A DNA stretch of 64,000 bases from Dallia pectoralis (GCA_029465975.1 CM055739.1:6924012-6988011); one strand, 5' to 3'. Shown: positions 36,063 to 47,575, counted from the first letter of the stretch. The notes: a model not told the origin generated them from the letters alone. Program-made: numbers and translations.

Positions 36063-36767
36063 TGTCGTGGAAATTTTAGACTTTAATCGCTGAATTTGAA
36101 CTTAAAGTAAGACGCACGAGAGTATGTTACAGTTGACAATTTTAACTTGTTTAATTGCAAGTAAGAAACCATTTCTCAAATACAGGTTTAAGCTTTTGCA
36201 TTGATCAGATCAATCCCTATAGCAAGCTTGAAGAATGGGTTTGAGGAAAGTCTTCATCAGACAACAGGACAATAACCTGTGCTGGATCAGACTGACCTAA
36301 TGATTACAACTTCTGCATGGTATTTAAAGGAATGAAGTTACGCACACTCATTGACACACCAACCTAAACAGAGAAAATGGAGAACAGATGAGGTCCTTAG
36401 AAGATCTCACCAAATATAGGATAATATTCATGACATATGGAGCTGTCATGAAAACCCGAGGGTCACTCCCCAGTCAAGTCGAGAGAGGCCTAATGCATAT
36501 CCATTTATGGTGAGACACATTTAAACCCATACAGTTGCTTTGACAGTCCATCCCAGATAAGGTAAACAGGACATCTATTTCTAGCATTGGGCCCCTCTAA
36601 CAATGTAAAGACACATTCCGGCTTGTCCTCCGACGGGGAACCAGATTCCGTTTTTCAGAGTCTCGTGCTTTCCGTTCTTAACCTTTCTCTGTGCCTTTTG
36701 GCCTAAACAACATCTATGAGACTTACATGTAACTTAACTTCTTGAATGATCATAAAATTCCATAACA
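36063..36767 (-). repeat. 5' LTR of the provirus
   Basis: 705 bp, apparently identical to 30741-31445. It is 5' because gag and the primer site read on the minus strand. Followed on the plus strand by CGCC (36768-36771), the right target duplication. Confidence 0.95.
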
Positions 36768-37904
36768 CGCCTCGCCGTCCTACCGCTCCGACGGACGAGT
36801 GACGCTCTCATTTAAGGTCTTTACCTGGTCCTGATTAGATCCCTTGGTATCTCGTTGGAGATGCCCCCGTGCATAATGACGCCGTCCATTCAGAATAAAG
36901 GACTCAGGTGAAGAGAGAGAGAGAGAGAGAGAAGCATTTTCACATTTTTTTCAGAACCTTTCCAATGGTTTGGTTGGATCGCCGCTTGCCTTCCTCGTTC
37001 CCTCTTGATCCGGTGTCACGGGGAGGACCGCGGCGGCACATCGTTGGCATGGTAATTACCTACGACCCCATTAGCCACAGGCGAGTTCCGTGGGAAAGGA
37101 CGAGAGCTCCCGACGATCGTGTGACTGCTGGGGTGGTTTGAATGCGCACATAAACCCGTCGTACGACTCCTAAACTCTCGACGCAAATGAACAGGCGAGG
37201 GGATTCACATTACGTTCTGAGGGGATTTTAGAACGCGTATCCTCCTTCACCTCTGACACAAATATTTCCCCTCAGTTCTGATGTTTGTGCGGCGTGACAA
37301 TTAAAACCAGCACAACGTCCACTGTATCGGCCTGCTTTACAGCCGTGATTGGACTGCTTAGTTAACAAAAAAACAACGGAAAGATTGAGCGACTGACCTG
37401 TTTAGATCGCGACATTCTGTGCCGCTGCTCAGCTATGCATCTTATTACTTGTTACAAGTGACCGTGTTATCGATCTGTCCACAGCGGCCGGACGCCTCGC
37501 TCAGCACTCTACGACCGGAATGACAATTGCATTTCAAATAGATTCTGCGTTAACCAAATACCTGGTGCGATCGCATACTAAAGTCACATTAGAGCGTTCA
37601 TATGTGACGCATGTTTTTGCTCCAATTTGCAACCACGTTGACATTTAATGGCGCAAATATAGTTTCAAACCGGGGACATTGAACTGTTTTACTGCTTTAC
37701 TGTAGAGCAAATAACCCTGGGGGATATCGAAGATAATATGAACCCCGATGTGTAATGAAGTAGAATGGAGGAACAGTAGCCAATGTGTAACTCGCATGAT
37801 ACAGGCCCTGATCTACAAAAGCCTGTTTTCCAGGAAAATAACTGGCTCTTTAAAATGAGAGGACGTTATTCTAATCTCACAAAAACACTACTCGCGCCAC
37901 TGGG
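36768..37904. other. gene-free, CpG-rich near the provirus
   Basis: Continues the sequence interrupted by the provirus. The first ~450 bp are CpG-rich (CGCCTCGCCGTCC, CGACGGACGAG). A short AG run lies at 36915-36933. No gene recognised. Confidence 0.5.
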
Positions 37905-38235
37905 ATAGAGCGAGGACGAGAGTGAGAGAGGTGGAGAGAGTGAGGGAGAGAGAGGAGGAGTGGGAGAGAGGGGAACATAGTGAGAGAGAGGGGGAGAGGG
38001 AGGAAGAGAGGGGGAGAGAGTGAGGGAGAGAGAGAGGGAGGGAGAGAGTGGGAGAGAGGGGAACAGAGTGAGAGAGAGGGAGGGAGAGGGAGGAAGAGAG
38101 GGGGAGAGGGGAGTAAGAGAGTGGGAGAGAGGGGAACAGAGTGAGAGCGAGAGGGGGAGAGGGTCAGGGAGTGGGAGGAAGAGAGTGGGAGAGAAGGGGG
38201 AGAGTGGGAAGAAGAGAGTGGGGTAATGGGTGTAG
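37905..38235 (+). repeat. GA-rich polypurine tract
   Basis: About 330 bp of GAGAGAGGGG and GTGGGAGAGA blocks on the plus strand. Open frames through it on both strands (for example 37877-38299 minus) are low-complexity artefacts. Confidence 0.92.
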
Positions 38236-39000
38236 GACAGTCAGAGTGAGGAAAGAAGACTACCAGGGAGTGGGGAAGAGAGTGAGAGAGGAGGGACAAG
38301 GTTTACAGGTTGATCCTGGGAGCACAGTGAGATGTACATTCACTTTAACAGAGGTGCCTATCTAATACAGCCCAAAGTATTCACATCCAAGCCTCACACA
38401 CAGAGCGGTTGGTTTGCCTGTGTTTGGCATCACAAAACAACACATCAACTGGGTCCTGTTTTAGGTTCCTATCAGTGTTATTTAGATTACCCACAAACGC
38501 TATCTGAATGTCACAGTAACATTTATGGGTTTCCGTGGAGATGCGTCTCTGGGTAAAGAAAGTGGTCAGAATTCTCTAGCACCAGTACCAGTATGGAAAT
38601 AATCTCCAGAGGCCTCAGATCAGTTCAGGTTTCAAATGCATGTGTTCATTAAAACAGTCATTAAGAACAGTCACATAGGGCTGCTTTGAGTCCCTGTAGC
38701 ACTTCAATATTTAATCTGTGAGGCTAGCTGCTAACTTAAACACCGTCTGCTTTGCATTTGCTCAATTCCCTGTCCCTTTTTACTGCACGTTTTGGCAATA
38801 TAAATGTACCGTAATATTGACTTTTTTGCACAGAGATAATGGTATAATAAACGCTGCCACTGTTCTCAGATCATTAACACATGTAGAATTTGTGAATCTG
38901 GTCGACCACCAGCTGCTCTTCAGAATTACATGTAATGGTGCAATGAAATTACATGTGTACTGGAAATGTTCATTATGGGGAATTTGGGCAATGGGAAACT
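38236..39000. other. gene-free stretch
   Basis: Unique-looking sequence leading into the 20-bp array. No gene recognised. Confidence 0.5.
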
Positions 39001-39697
39001 GCACATGAACTGTAGCAACTGCACATGACCTGTAGCAACTGCACATGAACTGTAGCAACTGCACATGAACTGTAGCAACTGCACATGACCTGTAGCAACT
39101 GCACATGAACTGCAGCAACTGCACATGAACTGTAGCAACTGCACATGACCTGTAGCAACTGCACATGAACTGCAGCAACTGCACATGAACTGTAGCAACT
39201 GCACATGAACTGTAGCAACTGCACATGAACTGTAGCAACTGCACATGACCTGTAGCAACTGCACATGAACTGTAGCAACTGCACATGACCTGTAGCAACT
39301 GCACATGACCTGTAGCAACTGCATATGACCTGTAGCAACTGCACATGAACTGTAGCAACTGCACATGACCTGTAGCAACTGCACATGACCTGTAGCAACT
39401 GCACATGACCTGTAGCAACTGCATATGAACTGTAGCAACTGCACATGAACTGTAGCAACTGCACATGAACTGTAGCAACTGCACATGAACTGTAGCAACT
39501 GCACATGACCTGTAGCAACTGCACATGACCTGTAGCAACTGCACATGAACTGTAGCAACTGCACATGAACTGTAGCAACTGCACATGAACTGTAGCAACT
39601 GCACATGAACTGTAGCAACTGCACATGACCTGTAGCAACTGCACATGAACTGTAGCAACTGCACATGACCTGTAGCAACTGCACATGACCTGTAGCA
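39001..39697. repeat. 20-bp minisatellite, 35 copies
   Basis: Unit GCACATGAACTGTAGCAACT, exactly 20 bp throughout, so it never slips against a 60-column layout. Variants are GAAC or GACC, TGTAGC or TGCAGC, and GCATATG in two copies. The three-unit pattern AAC, ACC, AAC+GCAGC repeats at 39061 and 39121. All three minus frames stay open (up to 306 codons), which is an artefact. Confidence 0.98.
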
Positions 39698-39776
39698 CAT
39701 TCTGTGTGTATGTTTTCATATTGTTGTTGGTGATTGTGTACTGGTGGTGTACATTCACGGTTTTCACACTGTAGAA

Positions 39777-39979
39777 CAGGGATGTCAAACCGGTTCCACG
39801 GGGGGCCTAGTGTATGCAGGTTTTTGGGTTTTCATTGAAATTAGTTCCCAGTTCAGACCTAAAAAAACAGTAGAGGGTAGAACCTTACCAATTAGTGACC
39901 TAATTAATCAATCAAGAACAAGGTGAGAGCAAAGACCTGTAGACACTCGGCCCTCCATGGAACCGGTTTGACACCTGTG
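39777..39979. mobile_element. hAT-type MITE
   Basis: 203 bp, beginning CAGGGATGTCAAACCGGTTC; on the opposite strand the right end reads CACAGGTGTCAAACCGGTTC. These are near-perfect terminal inverted repeats. The flanks carry a perfect 8-bp duplication CTGTAGAA (39769-39776 and 39980-39987), the length made by hAT transposases. No coding frame, so non-autonomous. Confidence 0.9.
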
Positions 39980-39987
39980 CTGTAGAA

Positions 39988-41760
39988 GATCATCTTTTAA
40001 AATACATTTTTCTTCTAGATTCAAAATAGGTAGAAGATCAATTTAGAGGAGATAGTTTAAACGGATGGTTCAATTGCATCCTCATTTACCAGGGATACGA
40101 ATAAAAACAAAACAAACGGAACAAAACACCCACACGCCTCACACCCGCGACCAGATTCCACAGACGAGCCTGTTTTGGAATTCCCGGAGAAAAAAGGGGC
40201 AGAGGAAAGATTCCATTTTGTTTGGCCGGAGAGATCCCTGTCATACCGGGATATTAAAATGACCCAGAGGGAGGGAATGACCGATTGAATTTGTTAGCCT
40301 GAGAGAGAACCCGGTGCATTTCACGAGTAACCCAATTCTCCGTTGCGTCTGCTGGGCCACTGACGAGTTCCACGCCGTGCTCTTGACATTCCGGGGAGCG
40401 CCATAAATCACAGCCCCCGCGTTATCTCACCGTGGATCGTGATAAGGCACAAATAATCCCCGGTGACTCTTTATCATCCAGACCGTGTTGTTGGTGTGTG
40501 CATTCTGATCACCAAACACGGACACGTTTGATCAATGTGATGTTAATTGGCAGTTAGTCATGTCGCGCATCTGCAAAATAATAACTTGTACGGGACATGA
40601 AACAGACACAACATTAAACAGCCACAACAAAAAGAGCAGTATTTCAAATATGTCTCTGTGCATGGACAGATGGTTTTCAGAACGCTGGTAAATTTTGTCC
40701 AAAAAATCCCAGGTTTGGAATTCCCCAGAGAACTGCAGAAATTAAAGATCTGGAGTTCTTCAGACGACCATAGAAATGAGATCAGTGAGCGAAATAATGC
40801 AGTCTTATCTCCGCAACATAGCACACGCGCCTGCCATTGGCTAAGACGTAAAGTTGGATCTAATCGTGACAGAACAGCTTAGCGCACAAGATGGCATTGC
40901 ATCTGTGCTGTCTAGTCACACACTTTAGGTGTCATAATTACACCCCCCCCCCCCACGTCCACCAACCCACTAAATTCGCGCTTTTCCTTCGTATTCTCTC
41001 TCTCCCCCTTCGTACTCAATCTCTGTCTGTCGGTATTAAGTCGCTCTCATTTCCTATGCTGTCTATTCATTACTGAATCGCCTGGTATCAGTGAAATGTT
41101 GTGACGCCCAGAGTACAACATTGAGAGGGCCACATCCAAGACAGGCTCGGCAGTGAAACATGTCGCCACGGGCAGCCACGGCGGTACTTAGACGAGCGCG
41201 GCGCGGAACATTTTTCCGATCACACACGGCGTCTGCACACGTGCGCGGTTTCTTCTCGTGCCACAGCGGCCTGTCGACCGGAAGACTCGGGTGAGGTCGT
41301 GCACCGCGGTTTAAGCTGCTGCGGAAATTGAGCCACTTACTTTCGCATCTAGATTGCTTTGCCGAGTCCACCTTGAATGCGGCACAGATCTCTATCCTGA
41401 AGGCCAGAGCTTTAAGTCTGCCGAGATGTCCCAAATGTCATTCTATTCCCTACTGAAGGGCACAGCTTAAAAAGCACCCACAATGCTTTGGTAAAAAGTA
41501 GTGTATTATTCAAAGGGAATCGGGTACTATTTGTAATTCACCCTAGTGACCCTACCATTGTTAATAGTCAGTCTCAACTGCACTACTTCCTACCATGCAA
41601 ATCAATACACCTGAAAACAAAAAGCTGACTGAAAACTTTCTCTCCTCTGAATCACAGGAGAATCAAGGCTAATATATTGTTTTCAAAAGAAAGCATCTGC
41701 GCAAGAAATTCAACAGGTTACTAACTCTGCTGAAAACGAAAATCATGGAGATTGCAGTCG
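39988..41760. other. gene-free stretch
   Basis: No gene recognised. A CpG-rich block lies at about 41100-41330. The piece at 41437-41530 resembles an old dispersed repeat (see the copies near 7028 and 44190). C-run near 40945. Confidence 0.5.
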
Positions 41761-42160
41761 CGTCATGGTGAATACAGATACGTCATGGTGAATATAGGTA
41801 GGTCGAGGTGAATACAGGTACGTCATGGTGAATACAGGTAGGTCATGGTGAATACAGGTAGGTCGAGGTGAATACAGGTACGTTATAGTGAATACAGGTA
41901 TGTCATGGTGAATACAGGTACGTCATGGTGAATATAGGTAGGTCATGGTGAATACAGGTACGTTATAGTGAATACAGGTAGGTCATGGTGAATACAGGTA
42001 GGTCGAGGTGAATACAGGTACGTTATAGTGAATACAGGTATGTCATGGTGAATACAGGTACGTCATGGTGAATATAGGTAGGTCATGGTGAATACAGGTA
42101 CGTTATAGTGAATACAGGTACGTCATGGTGAATACAGGTATGTCATGTCAAACACAGGAA
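41761..42160. repeat. 20-bp minisatellite with 140-bp higher-order period
   Basis: Twenty units close to CGTCATGGTGAATACAGGTA. The sequence of variants (CGTTATAG, TGTCATGG, CGTCATGG with AATATAGG, GGTCATGG, CGTTATAG, GGTCATGG, GGTCGAGG) from 41881 recurs from 42021, so seven units form a 140-bp higher-order repeat. Confidence 0.95.
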
Positions 42161-42223
42161 CGTCCCAACAAAGGAATATAAAGAGCATAAGGTCTGACAT
42201 CACTCGTAATGACACCACATCCG

Positions 42224-42851
42224 TTTACATTACGGTCCAGTGTAGTCAAGTGTAGTATTTACATTACGGTCCAGTGTAGTCAAGTGTAGTATTTACATTA
42301 CGGTCCAGTGTAGTCAAGTGTAGTATTTACATTACGGTCCAGTGTAGTCAAGTGTAGTATTTACATTACGGTCCAGTGTAGTCAAGTGTAGTATTTACAT
42401 TACGGTCCAGTGTAGTCAAGTGTAGTATTTACATTACGGTCCAGTGTAGTCAAGTGTAGTATTTACATTACGGTCCAGTGTAGTCAAGTGTAGTATTTAC
42501 ATTACGGTCCAGTGTAGTCAAGTGTAGTATTTACATTACGGTCCAGTGTAGTCAAGTGTAGTATTTACATTACGGTCCAGTGTAGTCAAGTGTAGTATTT
42601 ACATTACGGTCCAGTGTAGTCAAGTGTAGTATTTACATTACGGTCCAGTGTAGTATTTACATTACGGTCCAGTGTAGTCAAGTGTAGTATTTACATTACG
42701 GTCCAGTGTAGTCAAGTGTAGTATTTACATTACGGTCCAGTGTAGTCAAGTGTAGTATTTACATTACGGTCCAGTGTAGTCAAGTGTAGTATTTACATTA
42801 CGGTCCAGTGTAGTCAAGTGTAGTATTTACATTATGGTCCAGTGTAGTCAA
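42224..42851. repeat. 34-bp minisatellite, ~18 copies
   Basis: Highly uniform 34-bp units starting TTTACATTACGGTCCAGTGT. One unit near 42645-42660 has lost about 11 bp. The last copy has ATTATGG for ATTACGG. Only about 60 bp separate it from the unrelated 20-bp array to its left. Confidence 0.97.
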
Positions 42852-43184
42852 CTGCTTTGCCGTGTATCCCGATATCCTCAGAGGCCCGTCAGAGAGGAGG
42901 ACAAACAACGGAGACAGTTTACAACGGAAATGTCCCCAGGATACGGCTAACCCTATCAGAGAGTGATTTGTTTGCAATGCTCCAGATGTCAACATTGTGA
43001 TTGGGTACATTCCTGTCGTGTAGGGTGGCGTCACAGGGACGGGACATTAGACAGGTGACAGATGTCCTCACTCTATGTGGCCAGTAAAGAGCTGAAGGCA
43101 CTTAGACTTGGGGTGTTCGCCTGCTACATTTATATTCTAGCGGTCGTCCCAACATGGCCACAGAGAGAAAAGCGCACCACACAC

Positions 43185-43226
<42 letters not shown>

Positions 43227-46128
43227 ACACACACACACGTGTGTGTACGCATCAACACACAAGCGCACATGCGTGTCGGAGTGAGTGTGTTTTTGCTGAC
43301 AGAAAAAGCGACACCAGAATACGGAAATACTTCCATTTGCATAGGCAGAAATGAATGCTGCAAAATCCTCTCTACCTCTCCGTTTCTCTCCTTTCAGGTC
43401 CCCTTCCTTCGTTTTCTCTCCTTCTCTACCATTCTTTTTCATATGCTCCACTTATCTGTCTTTTTCCCTCTCTTTCCTACTCTCTCTCTCTCCTTTTTAT
43501 CTCTCCCTTTCTGTCTCTCGCTCTTTCCTATCCGCTGTCTCTCTGCACAACTGAGCTGGCATCTATTGACAACTACTGAGAAGGTGAAAAGAGGACAATA
43601 TTTTCTCAAAATAAAAAGCGTGAAAAAGGGAAATTTTCTCTAGGCCATTATCGTTACGTTGGCAGCCGGTCTCCACTGCACCCCACACCGATGAGCGTTC
43701 CCCTCCACTTAACTGTTCAGCATATATATTGGCTCAGAATATTTTATTTTCATCTATTAGGGTCTTGCCACCAAGGGAGGGAATGCAATCAACTGACTTC
43801 GATGCGAGAGGTATTTACCTGCATCTTAATTTGCGTTTTAAAGAAGAAAAACACCCAGTGGCGATGTGACGAGTGGTCGTGGAGGGGGGTCGGTGGCCGT
43901 GTACTAGCCAGGAACAGACTGGTCACACTGGGCTCAGCCCCGGGTACCTCTCCCCAACGCCCCCGACCGGGGCGGGTGATGAGGCCTGTGAGAGGGGTAC
44001 GGGGGTGGGGGGCATGAGGACGGAGCTGAGCGTGTCCAGGGCTGACTGAGCCGTCTGACTCGGGAGCTGAGCGATGGAGCCCCGTAGCCGGCTTAATTAA
44101 CTTCCAGTGGAGTCTGGAGTATTCGTGCTCAGTCAAACCCACCCCATTACCCTAGCATAAACAACACGCCAATTAAAAAGAAGAGTGCGTTGCGATTCCC
44201 AAATGGCGCCTTGTTCGCCTTATAGCGCCATAGGGTGCTCGTCAGACGCAGCGCACCAAGTAGGGAATAGGGCTCGGTTTAGGTCTGACTCTGGGTCCTG
44301 GTTTGGTAAAGAAACACTTCATGCTTAGTGCTGTTTTCACTGGTATTCTGAAGATACGTATATAAAGACGCGGCTTGAAACACAACTACGCCAAACAGGG
44401 GTTGCAGATAATGAGGATAAAATTATCTTGGCACTTTCGCAAAGTTTTCTTTTCTGCCTTGTAACATTGACAAATCCCTTGTCGGTATTCCCCGGCGTCT
44501 GGGCTTTAAAGGTCTACGAAAGACAAAAGGATTTCACGGAGACGTCTACTTCGCCCCAGTAACCGCAAACGACTGTTAAAGATTGAATTTTGATGTCCGT
44601 TTTGTTTTAAGCGAAACGTCCATATTCACGGTTTGTTTGAGGAGATCAATACATTGACCCATATGAGGAGGGAAGACGGGCGAAGTGATTTTACGTTGTA
44701 CATGATGCAAACCGTTATATGCAAATACGAACGAGACCCGGCAAACGCACTGCGGTAACAACGCTTAGATATTCTGCTCATAAGTCTGTCCATTTACTTT
44801 TCCCTATTGAGCAGAGTAGCAATTCATCAAAGCCCTGAGAGTCAGCGGATTTGGCTAAGATAAACACATTTAACATTTTAAAAGTTGCAGGTGTTAAGTT
44901 GCGAGTGTCGATAAACATTAAATCAATAGCGTCTTGCTGGGTTCATTGTGATAAGAGAGGATTTGCACAAAGTCTGGGGGTAGATGATGCGCGATATATC
45001 CATTTATATGGAAATTAATTCTACTCTGCGTTTGATAACAAAGTATTACACAAAACCCATGTTCCAAACTCTGCATACTATACCCATGACATTTGTTGCG
45101 GAACACAGGGACTGCCGTGACACTTTTCTTTAGAAAATACTGTGATATTTTATTAAAAATGCTGCGGAAAACCTTTATACAGGTGTCCCGCCAGACATAT
45201 CATCTAACAACTTAAGGCAAAACTGTAAACAATAGAAGACAAACTAAAATAGTTTTAAATCCTACACCAAAACCCTTGGTATCTTGACAGTTGAGAAGCC
45301 AACGGCGAGGATATATCTTTCATATCAATTTATAAATGTAGCATTGTAATAAACCTTTTTACATTTACTTGCGTTTTTTCTATAATAGGATGCAGAACTG
45401 AAATAATTTGGGTTATCGTATACTTTGTATTGTACTTACTTATACTTTTCATGAATAATAATAATATCCATCATTTATCTTTATTAGTATATACACTCGT
45501 TCACTTGTGTTGTAGTAACCCAAAATATCACAAGCCTGGCACAATACATTACATATTGCTAGCGTATGACAATTTGAAATATCTAACATATACTTCTTTA
45601 CAAACATGTCCAACTAATATTAATACCAAAATCCACTGCCTTTTTTCTAAATAATACATTGCTGGTCACATTTGAAGCTCAGGCAGTAGTGAGATTTCTG
45701 CTAAACATATAAAAAGCCTACAAATAAAACAATCGAAAACAGAAAAGGAGGAATAGAGTTAGAGAAACCAGGGCCCGCGAGGTGAAACCCCATTTTGAGA
45801 CGGAATTAGAATGCGGTCTGAAAATGTGGATTACCAAGCAGTATTCAGACATGCAATGAGTCAGCAAAAGATACGAAGGAACACACAGGACTTGGTAATA
45901 TTTGTCTAGACGATGCTCAGTGCGCTACCCAACATGGATAGTGTTTGCGCTTTTTTTATCTGTTGCCTTGGAAAACGATGAAACAAAGATTTGAAGTGAA
46001 AAGAAAAAGGATAATGACTGATTCGTTATATTTACACGCATCTTGACAGAAAGCACGAGCCTGTAAAAGCCATAGTTCAACTCAAAACAACAATATAAGG
46101 TCTTTAAAGTTATCTTTTTTGTTTGTTT
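42852..46128. other. gene-free stretch with simple repeats
   Basis: Holds a CA run (43177-43240, then CGTGTGTGT, forming an imperfect palindrome) and a CT-rich tract (43370-43545). A diverged dispersed repeat lies at 44190-44275. From about 44300 the sequence becomes AT-rich, towards the nlgn4 3' end. No gene recognised. Confidence 0.5.
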
Positions 46129-46134
46129 TTTATT
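46129..46134 (-). terminator. candidate nlgn4 poly(A) signal
   Basis: AATAAA on the minus strand about 550 bp beyond the nlgn4 stop, with a TG/T-rich stretch (TTGTTGTTTTGAGTTG) some 30-45 nt further on. It fits a cleavage site, but other AATAAA-like hexamers exist farther downstream and neuroligin 3' UTRs can be longer. Confidence 0.35.
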
Positions 46135-46680
46135 CACAACTATATACTGTTTTTAAGAATTTTTTTAACCAAGTTTTACATTTCAGGCTGGGGGGAGTTT
46201 AAATGTGATGCCCATAACTTGCCTGTAAAACCCGTGGACCTCTAAACTTTAAACCAAACCAGTGTGGAATTTCACTGTACAACGGTGAGTTGTCCCAAGA
46301 TTCACTTTATGGCACATACATCTTTTGCGAAATCCTCATCGCCACGGTGATCCTTTGTCTTTTCTACGGTCTATTCCGCGTACAAAAGCAATCGACTCCA
46401 CTCCTCGTCGGGCATTTTTCTTTTGGTAAAGCTCCCTCCGAATCAGTCGAAAAGCTCCGCCCCAACACGTTAATTCTATAGCAACATTCACTTTGATAAC
46501 ACAGTTGTTAAAAGTTCATATTTGACTTTAATATACTCTCCTAGAAGGCATTGTAGCAAAATAACGTCTCACCCGGCGAGATGAGTCATTGTGTATATTC
46601 TTTGTGTTTGTCCCGCACACTGTAGGACCGGACCACGGCGACTCCCGGCGACTCCCGGCGGTGCCTGGGCCTCGGTAGAG

Positions 46681-47575
46681 CTATACCCGGGTTGTGGAGT
46701 GCCCATGGGGCAGGTTTGTACTGTTCTGACTGCCGCCAAACGTGTTGAAGTTGTGCAGAGGCTGCAGGGCGGCCAGCGAGGTGGGGATCATGGTTATGGT
46801 GCTCGGCGTCATCAGGGGGATGTCGTCCGGCGACCGCCGCAGCGTCAGCGTGTAGTCGGGCGGGCAGGTGAGGCGCAGCGTGTCGTGGGTCTGGAGGGCT
46901 TCGCACTCGTGGTGGTGCTCGTGCTCCATCTGCTGCTGCTGCTTCATCTGCAAGGACAACAGCTCCTCGCTCTGGAGGTGGGCGATGTCGTTGGCGTTCG
47001 CCGCCGTGTTCGCCGGCCCCGCGGAGTTGCGCTGCGGGCTCGGACCGCGCCGGTTCGAATCGTGCCGCCGCTTGTCCTTCTTGTAGTAGAGCGCAGCGAA
47101 CGCCAGGATGTTGAGGAAGAGCAGCGAGGCGCCCACGGCGATGGTGACGCTCAGCTCCGTGGAGTAGTCCCGTTTGGTCTCGATGACCACCGCCGATTCG
47201 TCCGCGAGGTCGCCGCCTTTGCGCTGGTCGGTGGTCTGCTTGGTGTTGGCGGGGGGAACTCCGGGGTGGCGGGTGGTGGACGGACGGTTCCCAGGGAAAC
47301 GCTTGGTGTACGGGAACGGGGTGGTGTCCTGCGGTGGTATCTTGGTCGTCGTGGAGACATATTGGAACAGCTCGTTTATGTTGTGGAGGTGCGGAACCAA
47401 CTCCAGCCAAAAAGCCACCTTGGTGGCCCGGTAGTGGTCGCGGACCCGGGGCTTCAGGCCGATGTGTAGGTAGAGCTGGTCCTTGGGGTTGTACTTGGAC
47501 CAGGCAACCTCCTCAAAGCGGTTGGGTTTAGTATGGATGAACTTGGTGTCCTGAGGAACCGGCTGGTTTGGATCC
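46681..47575 (-). CDS. neuroligin 4, terminal coding exon
   Basis: Encodes about 297 residues to the stop TAG at 46683-46681. Neuroligins are postsynaptic adhesion proteins that bind presynaptic neurexins. In order: the end of the cholinesterase-like domain (QPVPQDTKFIHTKPNRFEEV, then VAFWLELVPHLHN); a Pro/Thr-rich stalk; the membrane helix in LSVTIAVGASLLFLNILAF followed by YYKKDKRRH; and a cytoplasmic tail with LSLQMKQ, the gephyrin-binding-type CPPDYTLTLRRSPDDIPLM, and the C-terminal PDZ ligand HSTTRV. DTLRLTCPPDYTLTLRR and NLPHGHSTTRV fit neuroligin 4 better than 1, 2 or 3. The acceptor TTTCAG precedes 47575; the first base completes a glycine codon from the upstream exon. The tail is longer than in mammals around NSAGPANTAANAND and MKQQQQMEHEHHH. 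Teleost a or b paralogue not resolved. Long frames on the opposite strand (46591-47469) are GC-rich shadows. Confidence 0.96.

Larger units (their letters stand above)
30741..36767 (-). mobile_element. endogenous retrovirus, gag-only provirus
   Basis: A 6,027-bp LTR element transcribed on the minus strand. Order in its own direction: 5' LTR (36767-36063), two-base spacer, proline-tRNA-like primer site (36060-36042), leader, gag (35410-33800), about 2.35 kb without a recognisable gene, short purine tract, 3' LTR (31445-30741). LTRs begin TG and end CA and appear identical over 705 bp, so the insertion is young. A 4-bp duplication (CGCC) flanks it. The primer-site type, one-knuckle Gag with an N-terminal MG and PPSY, and 4-bp duplication all point to a gammaretrovirus- or epsilonretrovirus-like lineage. 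No protease, reverse transcriptase, integrase or envelope motif was found, so it is presumably mobilised, if at all, by enzymes from another copy. Confidence 0.9.

Noticed and set aside
38780..39788. Frames of 252-306 codons on the minus strand rich in CSCYRSCAVAT
   Set aside because: All three frames of the 20-bp array are open. The peptides are one pattern shifted in frame.
41761..42851. CRISPR-like array
   Set aside because: Units abut directly with no unique spacers, and the context is a vertebrate genome.
46586..47469. Frames of 274 and 292 codons overlapping the nlgn4 terminal exon
   Set aside because: Shadows of GC-rich coding DNA. The nlgn4 frame has clear family motifs through the whole exon.
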